A DNA stretch of 26,149 nucleotides from Chara braunii (Eukaryota > Streptophyta > Charophyceae > Charales > Characeae). The notes under the pieces are model-generated. The model saw only the letters and a program-made list of their open reading frames with translations, ran no database searches and was not told the DNA's origin. Of the stretch, positions 9,483-19,016 are shown piece by piece; the first letter of the stretch is position 1; the number at the start of each line of letters is the position of its first letter. Location: the NCBI GenBank assembly GCA_003427395.1, contig BFEA01000161.1, forward strand, positions 634,983-661,131. Reading direction: 5' to 3'. Made by a program: the position numbers and the translations under genes.

Positions 9483-9862
9483 CCATCTTCAAAAATGTCA
9501 TTCCAATTTTAAAATTTTTTGTCTTACTTGAGAACTTTCCTTCCAAGAATGGGGTATCCCTTCTTATTTGAACTTCATGCTGAGGATGGAATGAAAGTCT
9601 GAACGATTTCATGAAATATTTTAATAAGACTGTCATTCTAAGTAAGGATTTTCAGTCATAAATAAGTTAATCCAATCTCAATTAGAACATATCTGTTGTA
9701 GTAGAATGAAAGTTTAATTACAACATTTCATAAACTCGTCCAGACTTTCATTCCATCTTGAACAAATAGATGTAGTTGGAAGGGAAAACTCATATTTAGA
9801 CGATAACATATCAAATAAAATTGGAAATTTTAGAATTTGACAAACATTGGAATGATAACATA
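9483..9862. mobile_element. Imperfect long palindrome (foldback/MITE-like)
   Basis: The central arms at 9575-9650 and 9685-9765 are inverted complements: GATGGAATGAAAGTCTGAACGA on the left corresponds to the complement of TCGTCCAGACTTTCATTCCATC on the right. Further out, TCATTCCAATTTTAAAA near 9490 is mirrored by the TTGGAATGA near 9850. The 5-6-base unit ATTCC/GGAAT recurs throughout. No coding content. It is consistent with a non-autonomous inverted-repeat element, with ends not precisely defined. Confidence 0.6.
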
Positions 9863-10203
9863 TAAATATGAAGGATTTTTTTTTTATGGCATGTTTTTTC
9901 AACTTTCATTTCTTGTGGGAATTTTTCTGTTGTTCTACTATTTTTTATAAAAAAAAAAAAAAAATCAAGATCAATTTTAAAAGTTCGACTTTCGATTTTG
10001 AACTCATGATAGACTACAAATTTGAACAAGAATCCAAGGCAAAAGTTGCTTGCATTGTTATTTTACATAACATACATGTTTTACAAATTTTTATGATTTT
10101 TTTTTATTTTTTATTTTTTTGGTTCGGAGGGTTTTCGATACTTGTTCGCGTTCAAGCGAACATGTTCATGTTCTCCTCCGAACGTGAATACGCTGCTACA
10201 TAG
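9863..10203 (+). other. AT-rich spacer with a small GC palindrome
   Basis: Mostly A- and T-runs, so the open frame at 9868-10203 is composed of Phe/Lys runs and is not called. Near 10124-10184, GGTTCGGAGG is mirrored by CCTCCGAACG, with an inner TTCGCG/GCGAAC pair. The T-run followed by GGTTCGG recalls the TTTTGGTCCGCG border of the foldback element at 3043-3075, perhaps a remnant of a related end. Confidence 0.4.
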
Positions 10204-10540
10204 GCGCTCACCTAACAGGTTTTTGTTCCCAGTCTGAAGCTTCCTGGTTTATCTTAAAACAAAAGTATTGGTTGATGTTTGAAACAACTTTGAATGTGCC
10301 CAATCTGATTTAGCTACAAACTAAATTCAACATTATTTCACTATTTTCTTGCGAAAACAAAAATACATTAAGAACACTCTTAAGAGCTCGGCTCCAAAAA
10401 ATAGCATGTACAAAGGTCTTCATTGCATTGAGTTCCCAAATGCAAAATTGTAGATCGACCTAATTATATATTATCGCCCTTTTTAATTTGGGCTCCGCTT
10501 TAAACCCAAGTCTATTCGATCTAACATACACTTCCTGGTC
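10204..10540 (+). repeat. Dispersed repeat family B, uninterrupted copy
   Basis: Both halves of the split repeat at 5862-6020 and 6956-7105 lie next to each other here with only about 10 bp between them. This copy defines the pre-insertion state. Confidence 0.7.
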
Positions 10541-11105
10541 TCACATGCAGGTCTACAATACTTAAAAACAGAAAAATCCTCAACACCAAATCATTCAAAC
10601 AAAAATCGTTGTATATTAGTGAATCGGCAAACACAATTCAAAATTTGATAACACACTTACGTTGTGGTTTCTCTTTAAAATGCAACACTAACTAATAGTC
10701 GATAATTTGTATTTTTGATGAGTTAAGGAGGTTTTTTTTTTTTTTTAATAAAAGACTTTATTTCCCCCCCCTCTCCTCACTCCTTTAAAACCCCAAAGCT
10801 TAAACGCACAAATGAAAATTTAAAAATGATCTTTGCTCCCCTACCAACTCATTGCAATCAGACATGATGTGAAATGGTTTAAACTAGTTTCGCTAAGGTG
10901 TTTGTTTTCTATATTGACTAACATTGCCTTTGTCTTCTATCTATTTTTGTGGTTCCTCATTGTTCGATTTCTATATTCATGTTTTTGTTTATCCTCTCCG
11001 TCTTCATTCCATATTTTTTATTATATATTTTGTATTTATATACATCCTCATGACACAGATGTTGAGATCGTCAAAAAATCTTTATATTGATGGTCACCCT
11101 TAGAT
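10541..11105. other. AT-rich unassigned sequence
   Basis: Contains a T-run at about 10731-10746 and a C-run near 10764-10771. The open frame at 10833-11090 (+) is Phe/Leu-rich with no recognised domain. It lies just upstream of the Helitron coding remnant and could be its 5' non-coding part. Confidence 0.45.
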
Positions 11106-11109
11106 TCCC

Positions 11110-11598
11110 TATGAGCAGAATGAGCAGCAAAAAAAGGTCTATGAGGCTTACAAACTTAGAGAACAAAAAAAAATAGCTAAACAATGACAAAAACGACTGG
11201 ATGCCAATGCATTGTGGCATTGGCGTGCACGAGAAGCGAAAAAACGAACGGCAAGGCAATTAGAAATTTTACAGAACAATTTGTCTTTCCGAAAACGTCC
11301 CCCATAATTAAAACAACTCGCATGTGAAAAAGAACAATTTGATAAGCATGTCGTCTCAATACATCATATCCACTTTAAGAATATCGCGCGAGAGATAAAA
11401 AAATTCAATTCTTCCCTGTTGTCGGACTTTTCGCCAGTTTTCGATGATGTGAAATAAACCATTCTAGATTGTTTGGTAAAATCGTTTGGCCCAAATGCAC
11501 TCACAGAAATGGTTTGCAGCATATGTGACACACTACATTCATATAGTGTTATTATTACTTATTTTGCCTCCGAGTCAGATGTTGATGCCCTTGCATAA
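11110..11598 (+). pseudogene. Helitron protein N-terminus: basic coiled region and CxxC zinc motif
   Basis: One reading frame runs from 11110 to 11598 with only three stops (11185-11187, 11305-11307, 11455-11457). It begins with a Gln/Lys/Arg-rich, probably helical segment (for example YEAYKLREQKKIAK and WRAREAKKRTARQLEILQ), as seen in the basic N-terminal regions of some Helitron proteins. Further on is MVCSICDTLH, with Cys codons at 11515 and 11524, matching the first CxxC of the DUF6570-type zinc region that precedes Helitron Rep. The Lys/Arg-rich head has no assigned catalytic role. Each stop or frameshift confirms pseudogene status. Confidence 0.65.
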
Positions 11599-11918
11599 AT
11601 GTCTTCGATGTCCTCATGAAGATTTGTCACAACCTTTTCTCGCTTATTATGATTGTTTTGATATCCATCCTCATTTCATCGACTTGATGATTTCACTAAC
11701 TGGAATTGATATTTTGGACCCAAGCTCCATACGATTCAATGTTTGCGTTAATTGGGGAAAGTCGCTTTTTGACATAAGGCATCCCCTACGTCTACCTAAA
11801 TTTTCAATTGCAAACCACTTCTTCATTAGCGCTCTGCCACCCTAACTACCTACACCAACATGGTCAGAGATTATCATGAAAAGTATCATAACCATCATGG
11901 TTCAAACATGAATAATGT
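11486..11918 (+). pseudogene. DUF6570-like segment of the Helitron protein
   Basis: After a frameshift near 11590 the frame continues to a stop at 11843-11845 and beyond it to 11918. Recognisable blocks are FNVCVNWGKSL (second zinc pair with one Cys changed to Trp), then RLPKFSIANHFFISALPP, then a stop, then LPTPTWSEIIM. The pattern CxxC...LPKFSxANxFxxxxxPPxLxxxTxxE is typical of the region upstream of Helitron_like_N in Helitron proteins. Two defects are visible: the Cys-to-Trp change and the stop at 11843. The 5' part of this frame overlaps the previous segment in another frame. Confidence 0.75.
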
Positions 11919-12237
11919 ATGGATATTTTCACCGAGCAATTCGGTCTCATCTCTTGTTTTATTATGTCATCATGACCCTCCTATAACAGTATTTTCCTTC
12001 AAATTAGACGAAAATACTTTCTACTGTACAATTATAACGGGGACATTTACTAACGCATAACTGAACCAGATCCATAATTCGCACATTATCCGTCATGTGG
12101 TTATATTGGATTTGTTTTCGTTCTACAAATCCTTTAATCCTTTCTACGATGACGTTAACGTCAACAAGGATACAATCAATAAATTCGCCGACAACGCGGA
12201 TCGATATATACCCCATATTCTCTTCGATCATACTTAG
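11860..12237 (+). pseudogene. Helitron protein, pre-Rep linker block
   Basis: One frame from 11860 to 12237 with a single internal stop at 12058-12060. The part after the stop contains IIRHVVILDLFSFYKSFNPF followed by YDDVNVNK and a DNADRYIPHI block. This matches the conserved 'xALxWLKxNNPLYxDVxI' stretch of Helitron proteins, followed by the acidic Leu/Pro linker. The open frames on the opposite strand at 12004-12327 are shadows. Confidence 0.65.
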
Positions 12238-12478
12238 CATTGTGGACGCAATAGACAAAGAACAGGAAGGGCTCAATTCGTTTGCTGACTGCTCCGAAAA
12301 AACAACGTACATTAGAAAAACGGTCATTTTCAGTCATACTTCGGCTGTTGTTGATGCCACTATCATAAAATATATTATACATAATTAAAATGGCCCCGAT
12401 AATGACACTCTATTTTTTGTCATTCGATCATCCTCTAAATTCTCTAATGTTTTCGATACAACCATTTAGGCTAAAATA

Positions 12479-12634
12479 TTTCCACATCTCTTTCTGTACG
12501 GAAGAGGTCATCCAGGTGAACCGAAGCATAAAATACATGTTTCTAAACAATTATGCATTAAGCATTACTACCTTCTTAGTCATCGCCGATTCGTGCAAGA
12601 TCCTTATTATGTCATGGTGTCGTTTGATCGGTTA
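12479..12634 (+). pseudogene. Helitron protein block FPHLFLYGRGHPGEP
   Basis: A short frame of 52 codons ending at a TAG (12635-12637) reads FPHLFLYGRGHPGEPKHK, then a KHYYLLSHRRFVQDPYYV block and FDRL. This is the well-conserved Helitron segment of the type FPxLFPxGxGxPxxxR...H...YLLxxxxRRFxxDPxFxxxxFD that leads into Helitron_like_N. It lies in a different frame from the larger open frame over 12390-12656, which is a shadow. Confidence 0.8.
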
Positions 12635-12724
12635 TAGTTTGACCGTAGTTACATAATGGCAAGCATCACATGTAAAGTTATTCCTCACTTTCCTTTCGCG
12701 ATCTCTGCAGTTACTATAAAACAA

Positions 12725-13273
12725 CTCAAAAGAGGGTTCGAAAAAGATCGCAGTCATCGATGTGGTCATCTGCCATTGCCCGTTCCCTCTGCAGTTGGTA
12801 AATTATTATGAGCGGTTGAATGCAGTGTTGCTTATGTTTGGGGCAACAATGTTGAAAGTCGTGCAAGGCGTCAGAAAGCATTTGCAACTTGTGATATTTT
12901 CGACCAATCGAGTTTATTTATGAGAATCACTCCTATTACTTTCGCATCATATGCTGGTCTAATATCTACTGTGAAGTTCCTAAATGTTTTCGAACATGTT
13001 TCACAAATTTCTTTACCCCATTTAAAACAATTATCAATGTCTCACAATGTTGCAGTTGCACGATTTTTTGATCGACAGATCACTATCTTCATAACAGATG
13101 TTCTTGATTTTGATATCAAGGTCCGCCAGCCCAAAACAGATGACAGTTCTTTTTGTTACATTAATGCTTATTTTGGTATGGTTGAGACTCAAGGCCGAGG
13201 AACGTTACACCTTCACTATCTCATCTGGCTTCAAAATGTATCATTGACTACATATGACTTTGTTCGTTTATAA
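12725..13273 (+). pseudogene. Helitron_like_N / Rep nuclease region with HUH-type motif
   Basis: The frame upstream of 12920 reads through one stop: VPSAVGKLL, a stop, then AVECSVAYVWGNNVESRARR, QKAFATCDIFDQSSLFMRIT. The open frame then continues to 13273. It contains DPVA-like SHNVAVARFFDRQ and ends with AYFGMVETQGRGTLHLHYL followed by IWLQ. The HLH codons (13208-13216) are the metal-binding His pair of Helitron Rep motif 2. Rep nicks one DNA strand and forms a 5' phosphotyrosine. Within this 118-codon frame the motif is intact, although the protein as a whole is broken upstream and downstream. This is one of the strongest family identifications in the window. Confidence 0.9.
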
Positions 13274-13379
13274 AAATCCAAACCTGATTTCGCTGACATT
13301 GTAACAACCTTTGCGGACAACATTATCACAACATTTTTGCCTTTTCAAATTTTCTTCCCTCCTTACTCCTCATATCCAG

Positions 13380-14045
13380 TTTTTTCGCCTACATATGACC
13401 CATTCCCGCTGCTTGTTACAACGCATCTTTCACAATTTCTGAAGCATCATGATCCATCAAAGTTAGAAGAACCGCTTTCATGACAATGTCGACATTGTAA
13501 ATATATATATATATTTTTTCAGCTCTCAATGTCTTATGCGTCAAGCCGTATTGATTTCAGTAGCTGCAACTCCATATCACAATCTTCAATTACAACTTCA
13601 TATGACGATCTTCAATTACACAATCTCAAGCAATAATTTTATTCGCGACTTCAAAATAATTATGTTATTCTTCATTCTTTGGTTTAATATTTTACAAATA
13701 TCATTTTTTATCCGTGCGATATGGCAACGTTTTGTTTCCAATTTGTAATATGTTTCCTTCCTTACCTTGTCGAAACTTATCATTGGCCACATACTGAATC
13801 ATGTTTTAAATATTCTCGCACAACAAATACTGATAAAGTTTATCGATATTTTTTTCTACAGCCTCGTAACGATGTCACCGAACTTCAACAAGTAAATATT
13901 AACCTTCGTCGGGGTTTTTGGCATGAGTTACAACGACATAATTCTTTTGACTTTCAAATATAATCATTGACATCCAACCTCTCTTTGGATGCGCAAATGC
14001 TGAAGATCATATATATTACTCATGTCGATATACAACGAAGGATAT
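13380..14045 (+). pseudogene. Rep region C-part: Cys/His block and YxxxYxxK tyrosine motif
   Basis: Fragments continue in several frames. ETYHWPHTESCFKYSRT and VYRYFFLQPRNDVTELQQ then INLRRGFWHELQRHNS (frame 13721-13963) match the His/Cys cluster and 'CRFxFPRPxxxxTxxxxxxxxxxLxRxxxWVNxYN' stretch of Helitron proteins. Just after the stop, in another frame, NHDIQPLFGCANAEDHIYY is followed by SCRYTTKD. The YYSCRYTTK block (14014-14040) fits Rep motif 3, YxxxYxxK, which carries the two nucleophilic tyrosines. A (TA)n run at about 13498-13515 interrupts the linker region. Catalytic residues survive although the frame does not. Confidence 0.8.
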
Positions 14046-14342
14046 GATATAACATTACAAATTACAGCATTTGATTTACAATAAACTTGTGAACTACTTG
14101 CATAAGAGACTGCCCCTCTCTATATGGATGCAAAAGTACATCGACGAATAACATTACAATTGTTTATACTGACAAACAAAAAAACAATTGTAAGTTCAGT
14201 ATGTCAATCTTGTGCATATACAAGCAACATGTACAAACTCATTCCCTTGAAACAAATGCTTAAACAAATTATCAGCGACTAAAATATTTTATGCAATGTT
14301 GAGTAGGTTGAACATTCTTACACTATACTGCACCTTTTGAAT

Positions 14343-15098
14343 GACTACAAATATCGTCCACCCAAATTGTCATGCTTATGTGTTTACGATTTTACTATGT
14401 TGTACTCCACAGTAACAAAAAATGACATCGACGTCGATGACTTTGTGTTTTTCGAAAACATCCGCTTTCAAAAGTGAAATGTTTGTGTTAACGTCGTGTG
14501 ACATTCATTTATAATATTCCACTATCAGCTCGTATTTCTGATTGTATTGAACGTCATACATTCGAAACTAAAGAGCATCATGCCCAGTTGACACTCCTAC
14601 TGTTTAAACTTTTGCGAACATTGACAGATTTATTCTCCGGTACTGAAGATTGAAATTCTGCGTTCTATAATTTCTAAAACGAAATGTTTTCTTTTACTTG
14701 CACAATTTGTTTATATATGCAAGATTTTTATGTTACTCGTCAACGAGCACATGAGACACAAGTTCAACATTCTGCATACGTTGTGGTTAAAGTTCATTCA
14801 CTCTAAAAATTACCATGAATCAGATGACGATGACGAAATATTATTACCAAATTTTACTTTTAATCTTCCGTATTTCGCTGATAATGACAATTTATTCATT
14901 TATTCGCTAAAGTTATCCACGATGTCCCGAAATGATCCAAACCTCTATCCTTTCATTCTGCCTCAACCCTTCAAAATCGCTTATAACACTGGTTTTATAA
15001 ATGATTTCAAGACTCCGTTTACACTTTGTCCAACAATAACTTACTATCAAACCGTTGACATCGATACATTAATTAAAAATATCGTAAAACGATTTTGA
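14343..15098 (+). pseudogene. Helitron linker and helicase N-terminal region
   Basis: DYKYRPPKLSCLCVYDFTML, then Y, at 14343-14405 matches the conserved 'YxxRPxxLxxLCLYDFxxxY' of Helitron proteins between Rep and helicase. In another frame, SARISDCIERHTFETKEHHA then QLTLLLFKLLRTLTDLF and, beyond, TED, a stop and NSAFYNF (about 14525-14672) match 'xYxxxxLxLFKPWRxxxDLxxxxxWxxAFxxF'. The longest open frame here (14730-15098, 122 codons, with the acidic ESDDDDE) corresponds to the variable acidic stretch before the helicase core. Frame changes occur between these blocks. Confidence 0.7.
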
Positions 15099-15369
15099 TA
15101 CTCAATGCAGAGAAACATGGCTAAAAGTAACATCGCTCACTGAAAATGTTGATTTGTATTAATTTGATAATATCCTTGAAGATAGAGTTTGGCGATAAAA
15201 TAATTTTTTTATCTACAAAAACAATATTACAATGGAAACACCTATCTCAGATATAATAAAAACTGAGTAGTGGATTTTGTGATCAAGCGGGAAGACAAAC
15301 ACAATTACTTTTCCGATACGATATCTGCTCTACAACTGTCCATTTGATATTCAACGTGTCTCAACGTCA

Positions 15370-15975
15370 AAACAGAACATTCCTACCACTCACAATGGAA
15401 TCTCCATCGCCTAACAAAAAATGCCTTCTTACTTCAGAGATGTCAAAATTGTTTAATCTCAAACGGTGACAACACATTGTTTTCGCCTTTGTTGCAGATG
15501 CTCTTTCACTAACTTGGTAAAACTTAAAAAAATAACCCTTCTCTTTGCCCGCCTTCACTTAAAACAATTAAAAACGAACTCGCAACTGGACGATTCCTCA
15601 TGTTTCTAACGGGCGAAGGAGGAACAGAAAAATTATATGTTATTGATGCAATTCAAACATTCTCTATCTCATGAATGCACCAAAAAACACTTGGAAAAAC
15701 TGCAATGACAGGCAAAGCGGTTGTAGATATTGCAGAAATGACGTTCCACAACTAAATTATAATGCATTATCTCCAACCTTCAAACTCATTTGATGAATGT
15801 GCAACTACTTTAAAAGGCATTCTTGGTTTTCATACTAAATTCGATCTACTCATTATAAATAAAATTAGTATGATGAGAAACTTTATATCGTCCGATTAGA
15901 CATTGCACTTCGTTATACATAAAAAATATATTCTGTTTGGTGGGATATATATAATGTTGACAGGGGATTACATCG
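15370..15975 (+). pseudogene. Pif1-like helicase core, motifs I to III, damaged
   Basis: Motif I reads FLMFLTGEGGTEKLYVIDAI, with Walker A GEGGTEK at 15612-15632. The usual GK[S/T] is changed: Gly to Glu, and Ser/Thr to Leu. Motif Ia is TAMTGKAVVDIAEMTFHN (about 15699-15752) before a stop. Motif II reads FDLLIINKISMM (15840-15875), with Asn-Lys (15858-15863) where Asp-Glu is required for ATP hydrolysis. Motif III reads FGGIYIMLTGDYIEMPHV (about 15936-15989) with Glu for the usual Gln. These substitutions and the intervening stops show the ATPase is inactive, while motif order and spacing identify the family clearly. Confidence 0.88.
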
Positions 15976-16103
15976 AAATGCCTCATGTTTTCCGTGTATC
16001 TATTTATTTTTGCCCTGTGCCTAAACTCGCCAACACCACATGGGACAATGAGGGCTTCCGACTGTAGCGTTTATTTTCTACTATTGTTATTTTAGATGAG
16101 TGT

Positions 16104-16655
16104 TTGATTCACTTCAGATCCCGAATGAGGTGTAGGATGCTTCGCCACACGAAAGGGCATTTGGATAAAACGTTTGTCGATATAATTAATCACAGGGTCT
16201 TTTCAATTAATCATTCAACTATCATTTCACCAAACCCCCAAAAATATATTTCGACCATATCATTGCTAAACATCAGTCCGCCTCAAACGAAGATTTATTT
16301 AACTCCCGATAATCAAACAAGGACACATCTTATACATACATATACAAAGTATTTTTTCAAAACACTTTCTCGATCTCACTATTCTGTACGAATACTTGTC
16401 AATTTTGAAAAACCTTTAGAAAATAAAAACAAAAAAGAAATTCGATACATCATGGAATTGCCTGACAATTTGTTTGGTAGATATGCCCGATTTCTCGACC
16501 TGTTTCCAATAATGCCAATCATGTTTACCTACAATGTTAATCCGCATCGTGGTATTGTTAATAAAATATTCACGATATTGCATTCAAGTCAATTTTCACC
16601 GTCCACACAGTTTCGCCTTATACATAATAATATGACTTTAATGTTCTCTGTCTAA
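16104..16655 (+). pseudogene. Pif1-like helicase, region between motifs III and V
   Basis: The longest open frame of the element, 183 codons. It begins near the conserved arginine-rich helix after motif III (RSRMRCRML) and ends with LDLFPIMPIMFTYNVNPHRG then IVNKIF (16494-16571). This is the Pif1/Helitron block 'xxPGMPVMLxxNVxxxxGLVNGxxGxV'. The ATG at 16104 is not a real start; it lies within the larger protein. The frame is open over 552 bp in a sequence full of stops, which may be chance in a region where the ancestral frame survived. Confidence 0.85.
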
Positions 16656-16699
16656 ATTATTCATCTGATGTCATTTTTGTTACCCTACTCAAACCAAAT

Positions 16700-16975
16700 G
16701 CTTTGTTGCATTTGCATTTCCACATGATGATGCATCTGTTGCTGACACTTGCCCTGTTCTCAGACAACGTATAAGGCGATCTGTCACTGTTCAATTCCCA
16801 TCAACGCCAGACAATCCCAATCGATCATGCACACTTTATCCTAAGCAGTTTTCATTTGTTTCGCGTTCGTTTTTACTATATCGTTTATATTTGACAATAT
16901 CGAAGCGAAACTTTACATCTCTGGTTATCGTCAGCTGGATGAGTAACCTTGCATCGAAAAAAAAAATAAATCGGC
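16700..16975 (+). pseudogene. Probable end of the Helitron helicase (motif V-VI region)
   Basis: A frame reads VTVQFPSTPDNPNRSCTLYP, comparable to 'RxQFPLxPAYAxTVHKAQG', and after a shift EAKLYISGYRQLDE, comparable to the strand after 'ALSRxxSxxxLxI'. The Gly-Gln of motif V and the Arg finger of motif VI are not clear, so identification rests on order and distance from the previous segment. Confidence 0.45.
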
Positions 16976-17029
16976 ATCCCCTGACTCGCTATAAATTGAC
17001 ACGTCTTTCTTACATTGAAACCGCTACCT

Positions 17030-17225
17030 TCTCATAGAGTTCTTCAAACCCGCTGGTGATGTACTCATTGAGGACAATAAACTACTTTCTTCTTTTGATT
17101 TTTTTCTTTGCTCCGACTTCATAAAGTCTTTATTTCCTCTGTCTTCATCGCCTGATTCGCAAATTCTACCATCATTATCTTTTTCGTCCTCACTTCTTGA
17201 CTCTTCTCTCAACATCTATCTACAC
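17030..17225 (+). pseudogene. Ser/Leu-rich linker between helicase and protease remnants
   Basis: A frame over 17040-17220 reads FKPAGDVLIEDNKLLSSFD and then Ser-rich sequence without a stop for about 60 codons. It could be the linker joining helicase to protease. The opposite-strand frame 17024-17215 (Glu/Ser/Asp-rich) is an alternative reading without support. Confidence 0.3.
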
Positions 17226-17487
17226 AAAAAAATCAGCTCGTAGTCGACATGAATCTTGCTTCCCCATCCTTCGTGCAACGTCTATATTATTAAAACGTAT
17301 TCATATTTCGCTGACCGCCTTACACCTTCACATGCCTCTACGTTGTTCGCCCTCTTGCTGACGCAAATGAAATATTTTTCGACAACACCAATTCAAACCA
17401 TATTTTTTGGATACATTTGCTGCCAAAGTTTCTCAACAACATCCCAATCCTTTATACGACACTCAGCCTGACAAAATGTTGTTCGAT

Positions 17488-18135
17488 TATATCGTCTGCT
17501 CTATATCCTCTCCTGCCTTTACGTTTTTTGTACTTTTGTTTAATCTCAATTAATTGTTTTCTGACAATGATGATTCAGTGAAATTTTTCCTTATCTGGTA
17601 TATTTCGAAGAATGTTTATATATAATATGTCATGCCACAGTATGGTTGTCAGATATATCTATTAATGAATATGTTGACTTGCTGATGTTTGAATATGACA
17701 CTGCCATCATTACCAACCGCTTTACATATAGTCATGGAATTGCAAAAAATAACAATGAATATATCTTCAAGGGTGTCCTTTTTCAACTATCAAACATTTT
17801 TTTCTCCTTATTATTGTCTGCTCTATATCCCTTTTTGCCTTCACATTTTTTGTACTTTTGTTTAATCTCAATGAATTGTTTTCTGACAATGATGATTCAG
17901 ATGAAATTTTTCCTTATCTGGTAGATTCCGAAGAATGTTTATATATAATATGTCATGTCACAATATGGGTGTCGGATATACCTATTAATGAGTACGTTGA
18001 CTTGCTGATGTTTAAATATGACACTGCCATTATTACCAACCGCTTTACATACAGTCATGGAATTGCAAAATATAACAATGAATATGTATTCGAGAGTGTC
18101 CTCTTTCAACTATCAAACATTTTTTTCTCCTTATT
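17488..18135 (+). repeat. 322-bp tandem duplication inside the protease remnant
   Basis: Unit 1 is about 17488-17813 and unit 2 about 17814-18135. GTCTGCTCTATATCC at 17494 recurs at 17816, and TGTACTTTTGTTTAATCTCA at 17529 recurs at 17851, each with offset 322. Identity is above 90% by eye, far higher than other repeats in the window, so the duplication is young relative to the decay of the element. The unit length is not a multiple of 3, so the two copies lie in different frames. Confidence 0.93.
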
Positions 18136-18545
18136 CATTGCAACAATAATCATTGGGTTTTAAGATTTCTCAACTTTGAAAATTTCTAAATTATCTATTA
18201 TAATATTTATATTTCAACGACAAAACCTTTTTTAATATAATCAAACATTGGTTGTCTCAACGACGCGATGACCTCAAGAAGCTCGAAAACGCTCCTTGCC
18301 GAATTTTAAATGGTCCTTCTCAATGCAACACCGCAGACTGCGGTGTTTTTATACTTATTATGATTCGTCATTTATTATTAAACGACCCATTTTTGCATAT
18401 CTCCGATTTCTTACAAGTAGACATGCCATACTACAGGAGAGTTGTCCATAACGAACTCATCGCCCACAATTTACAATCAATATTGCCACATTCTTACCTA
18501 TTATATCTCTGTCTTCTCGCTTTGCTTTGTGAAGCTTCAAATCTT
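17630..18545 (+). pseudogene. Ulp1/SENP-like (C48) cysteine protease remnant
   Basis: Ulp1-type proteases cleave ubiquitin-like modifiers using a His-Asp-Cys triad plus an oxyanion Gln. In duplicated units, WLSDISINEYVDLLM (unit 1, about 17643) and WVSDIPINEYVDLLM (unit 2, about 17967) match the conserved 'WLxDxxINxYxxLL' substrate-binding start. In a third frame CNNNHWVLRFLNFENF at 18139-18186 gives the His-Trp (18151-18156), and IIYYN follows where 'YYD' is expected, so the catalytic Asp is Asn. After another shift, PSQCNTADCGVFILIMIRHL (from 18315) gives the Gln (18321) and Cys (18339), followed by QVDMPYYRRVVHNELI. Frameshifts and stops make it inactive. It lies on the same strand as the Helitron helicase, about 0.5 kb after it. 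Confidence 0.78.
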
Positions 18546-19016
18546 TAGCCTTCCTTCGCTTCAAATTTGTTTTTTCAAAGTTGTGTTGTACACAAATCAA
18601 CAAATATATAATATATGCTTATCTCGACTTGCGCATCCACACGTCTTCATACAAGGTAACACCAACTTACCTAACCTCCCAAAATGCCCTTTGCCCCCTC
18701 TCATACCACTTTTACAAAACCCCATTAATTTGCATTTTCGAATACTTTTTAAAACCTTTTTTTTTATGCTTTTGTCTTCATGCCTTTGTGAATCCAAGCT
18801 TGACTCTGTCGAATCGTCATAATATAAATAATAAATAAACGAGGACCATTGAAAACGTTTTTCCTTCTCCATGTTGTGTCCCCATATTCAATTTTTGTTT
18901 CCATCGTATGAACAACTTTTCCGTCTATATTAATAAAGGTCTTCCCTCACACAACCCATCATCTTCGTTACAATACCCTCAACGATGTACAACATTACCA
19001 ATAATTATATGACAAC
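18546..19016. other. AT-rich unassigned sequence after the protease remnant
   Basis: No recognisable coding block. The open frames at 18442-18838 (+) and 18597-18872 (-) have no domain. A Helitron 3' terminus should lie in this region or beyond if the protease belongs to the element, but no convincing hairpin followed by CTRR was found by eye. Confidence 0.45.

Larger units (their letters stand above)
11106..18545 (+). mobile_element. Degenerate Helitron (rolling-circle transposon) with a C48 protease remnant
   Basis: Read on the + strand across stops and frameshifts, this block shows the full order of a Helitron Rep/helicase protein, followed by a Ulp1-like protease. All segments are collinear and on the same strand, with many stop codons, 1-2 base shifts and AT-biased drift. 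Helitrons transpose by a HUH/Y2 Rep nuclease that nicks and rolls, coupled to a Pif1-type helicase. The terminal TC and the 3' hairpin plus CTRR expected of Helitron ends were not located, so the outer boundaries are only those of recognisable coding sequence. The element is inactive as written. Confidence 0.85.

Noticed and set aside
12004-12382. - strand frames opposite the Helitron remnant
   Set aside because: They are antisense shadows; the + strand carries the recognisable family blocks.
14730-15098. 122-codon frame as an independent gene
   Set aside because: It fits the variable acidic stretch between Helitron Rep and helicase, and its start is not supported.
18325-18350. Hairpin AACACCGCA...TGCGGTGTT followed by T-run, like a bacterial terminator or a Helitron 3' hairpin
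   Set aside because: It lies on the Cys codon of the protease remnant, in eukaryotic sequence, and is not followed by CTRR. It is most likely coincidence.
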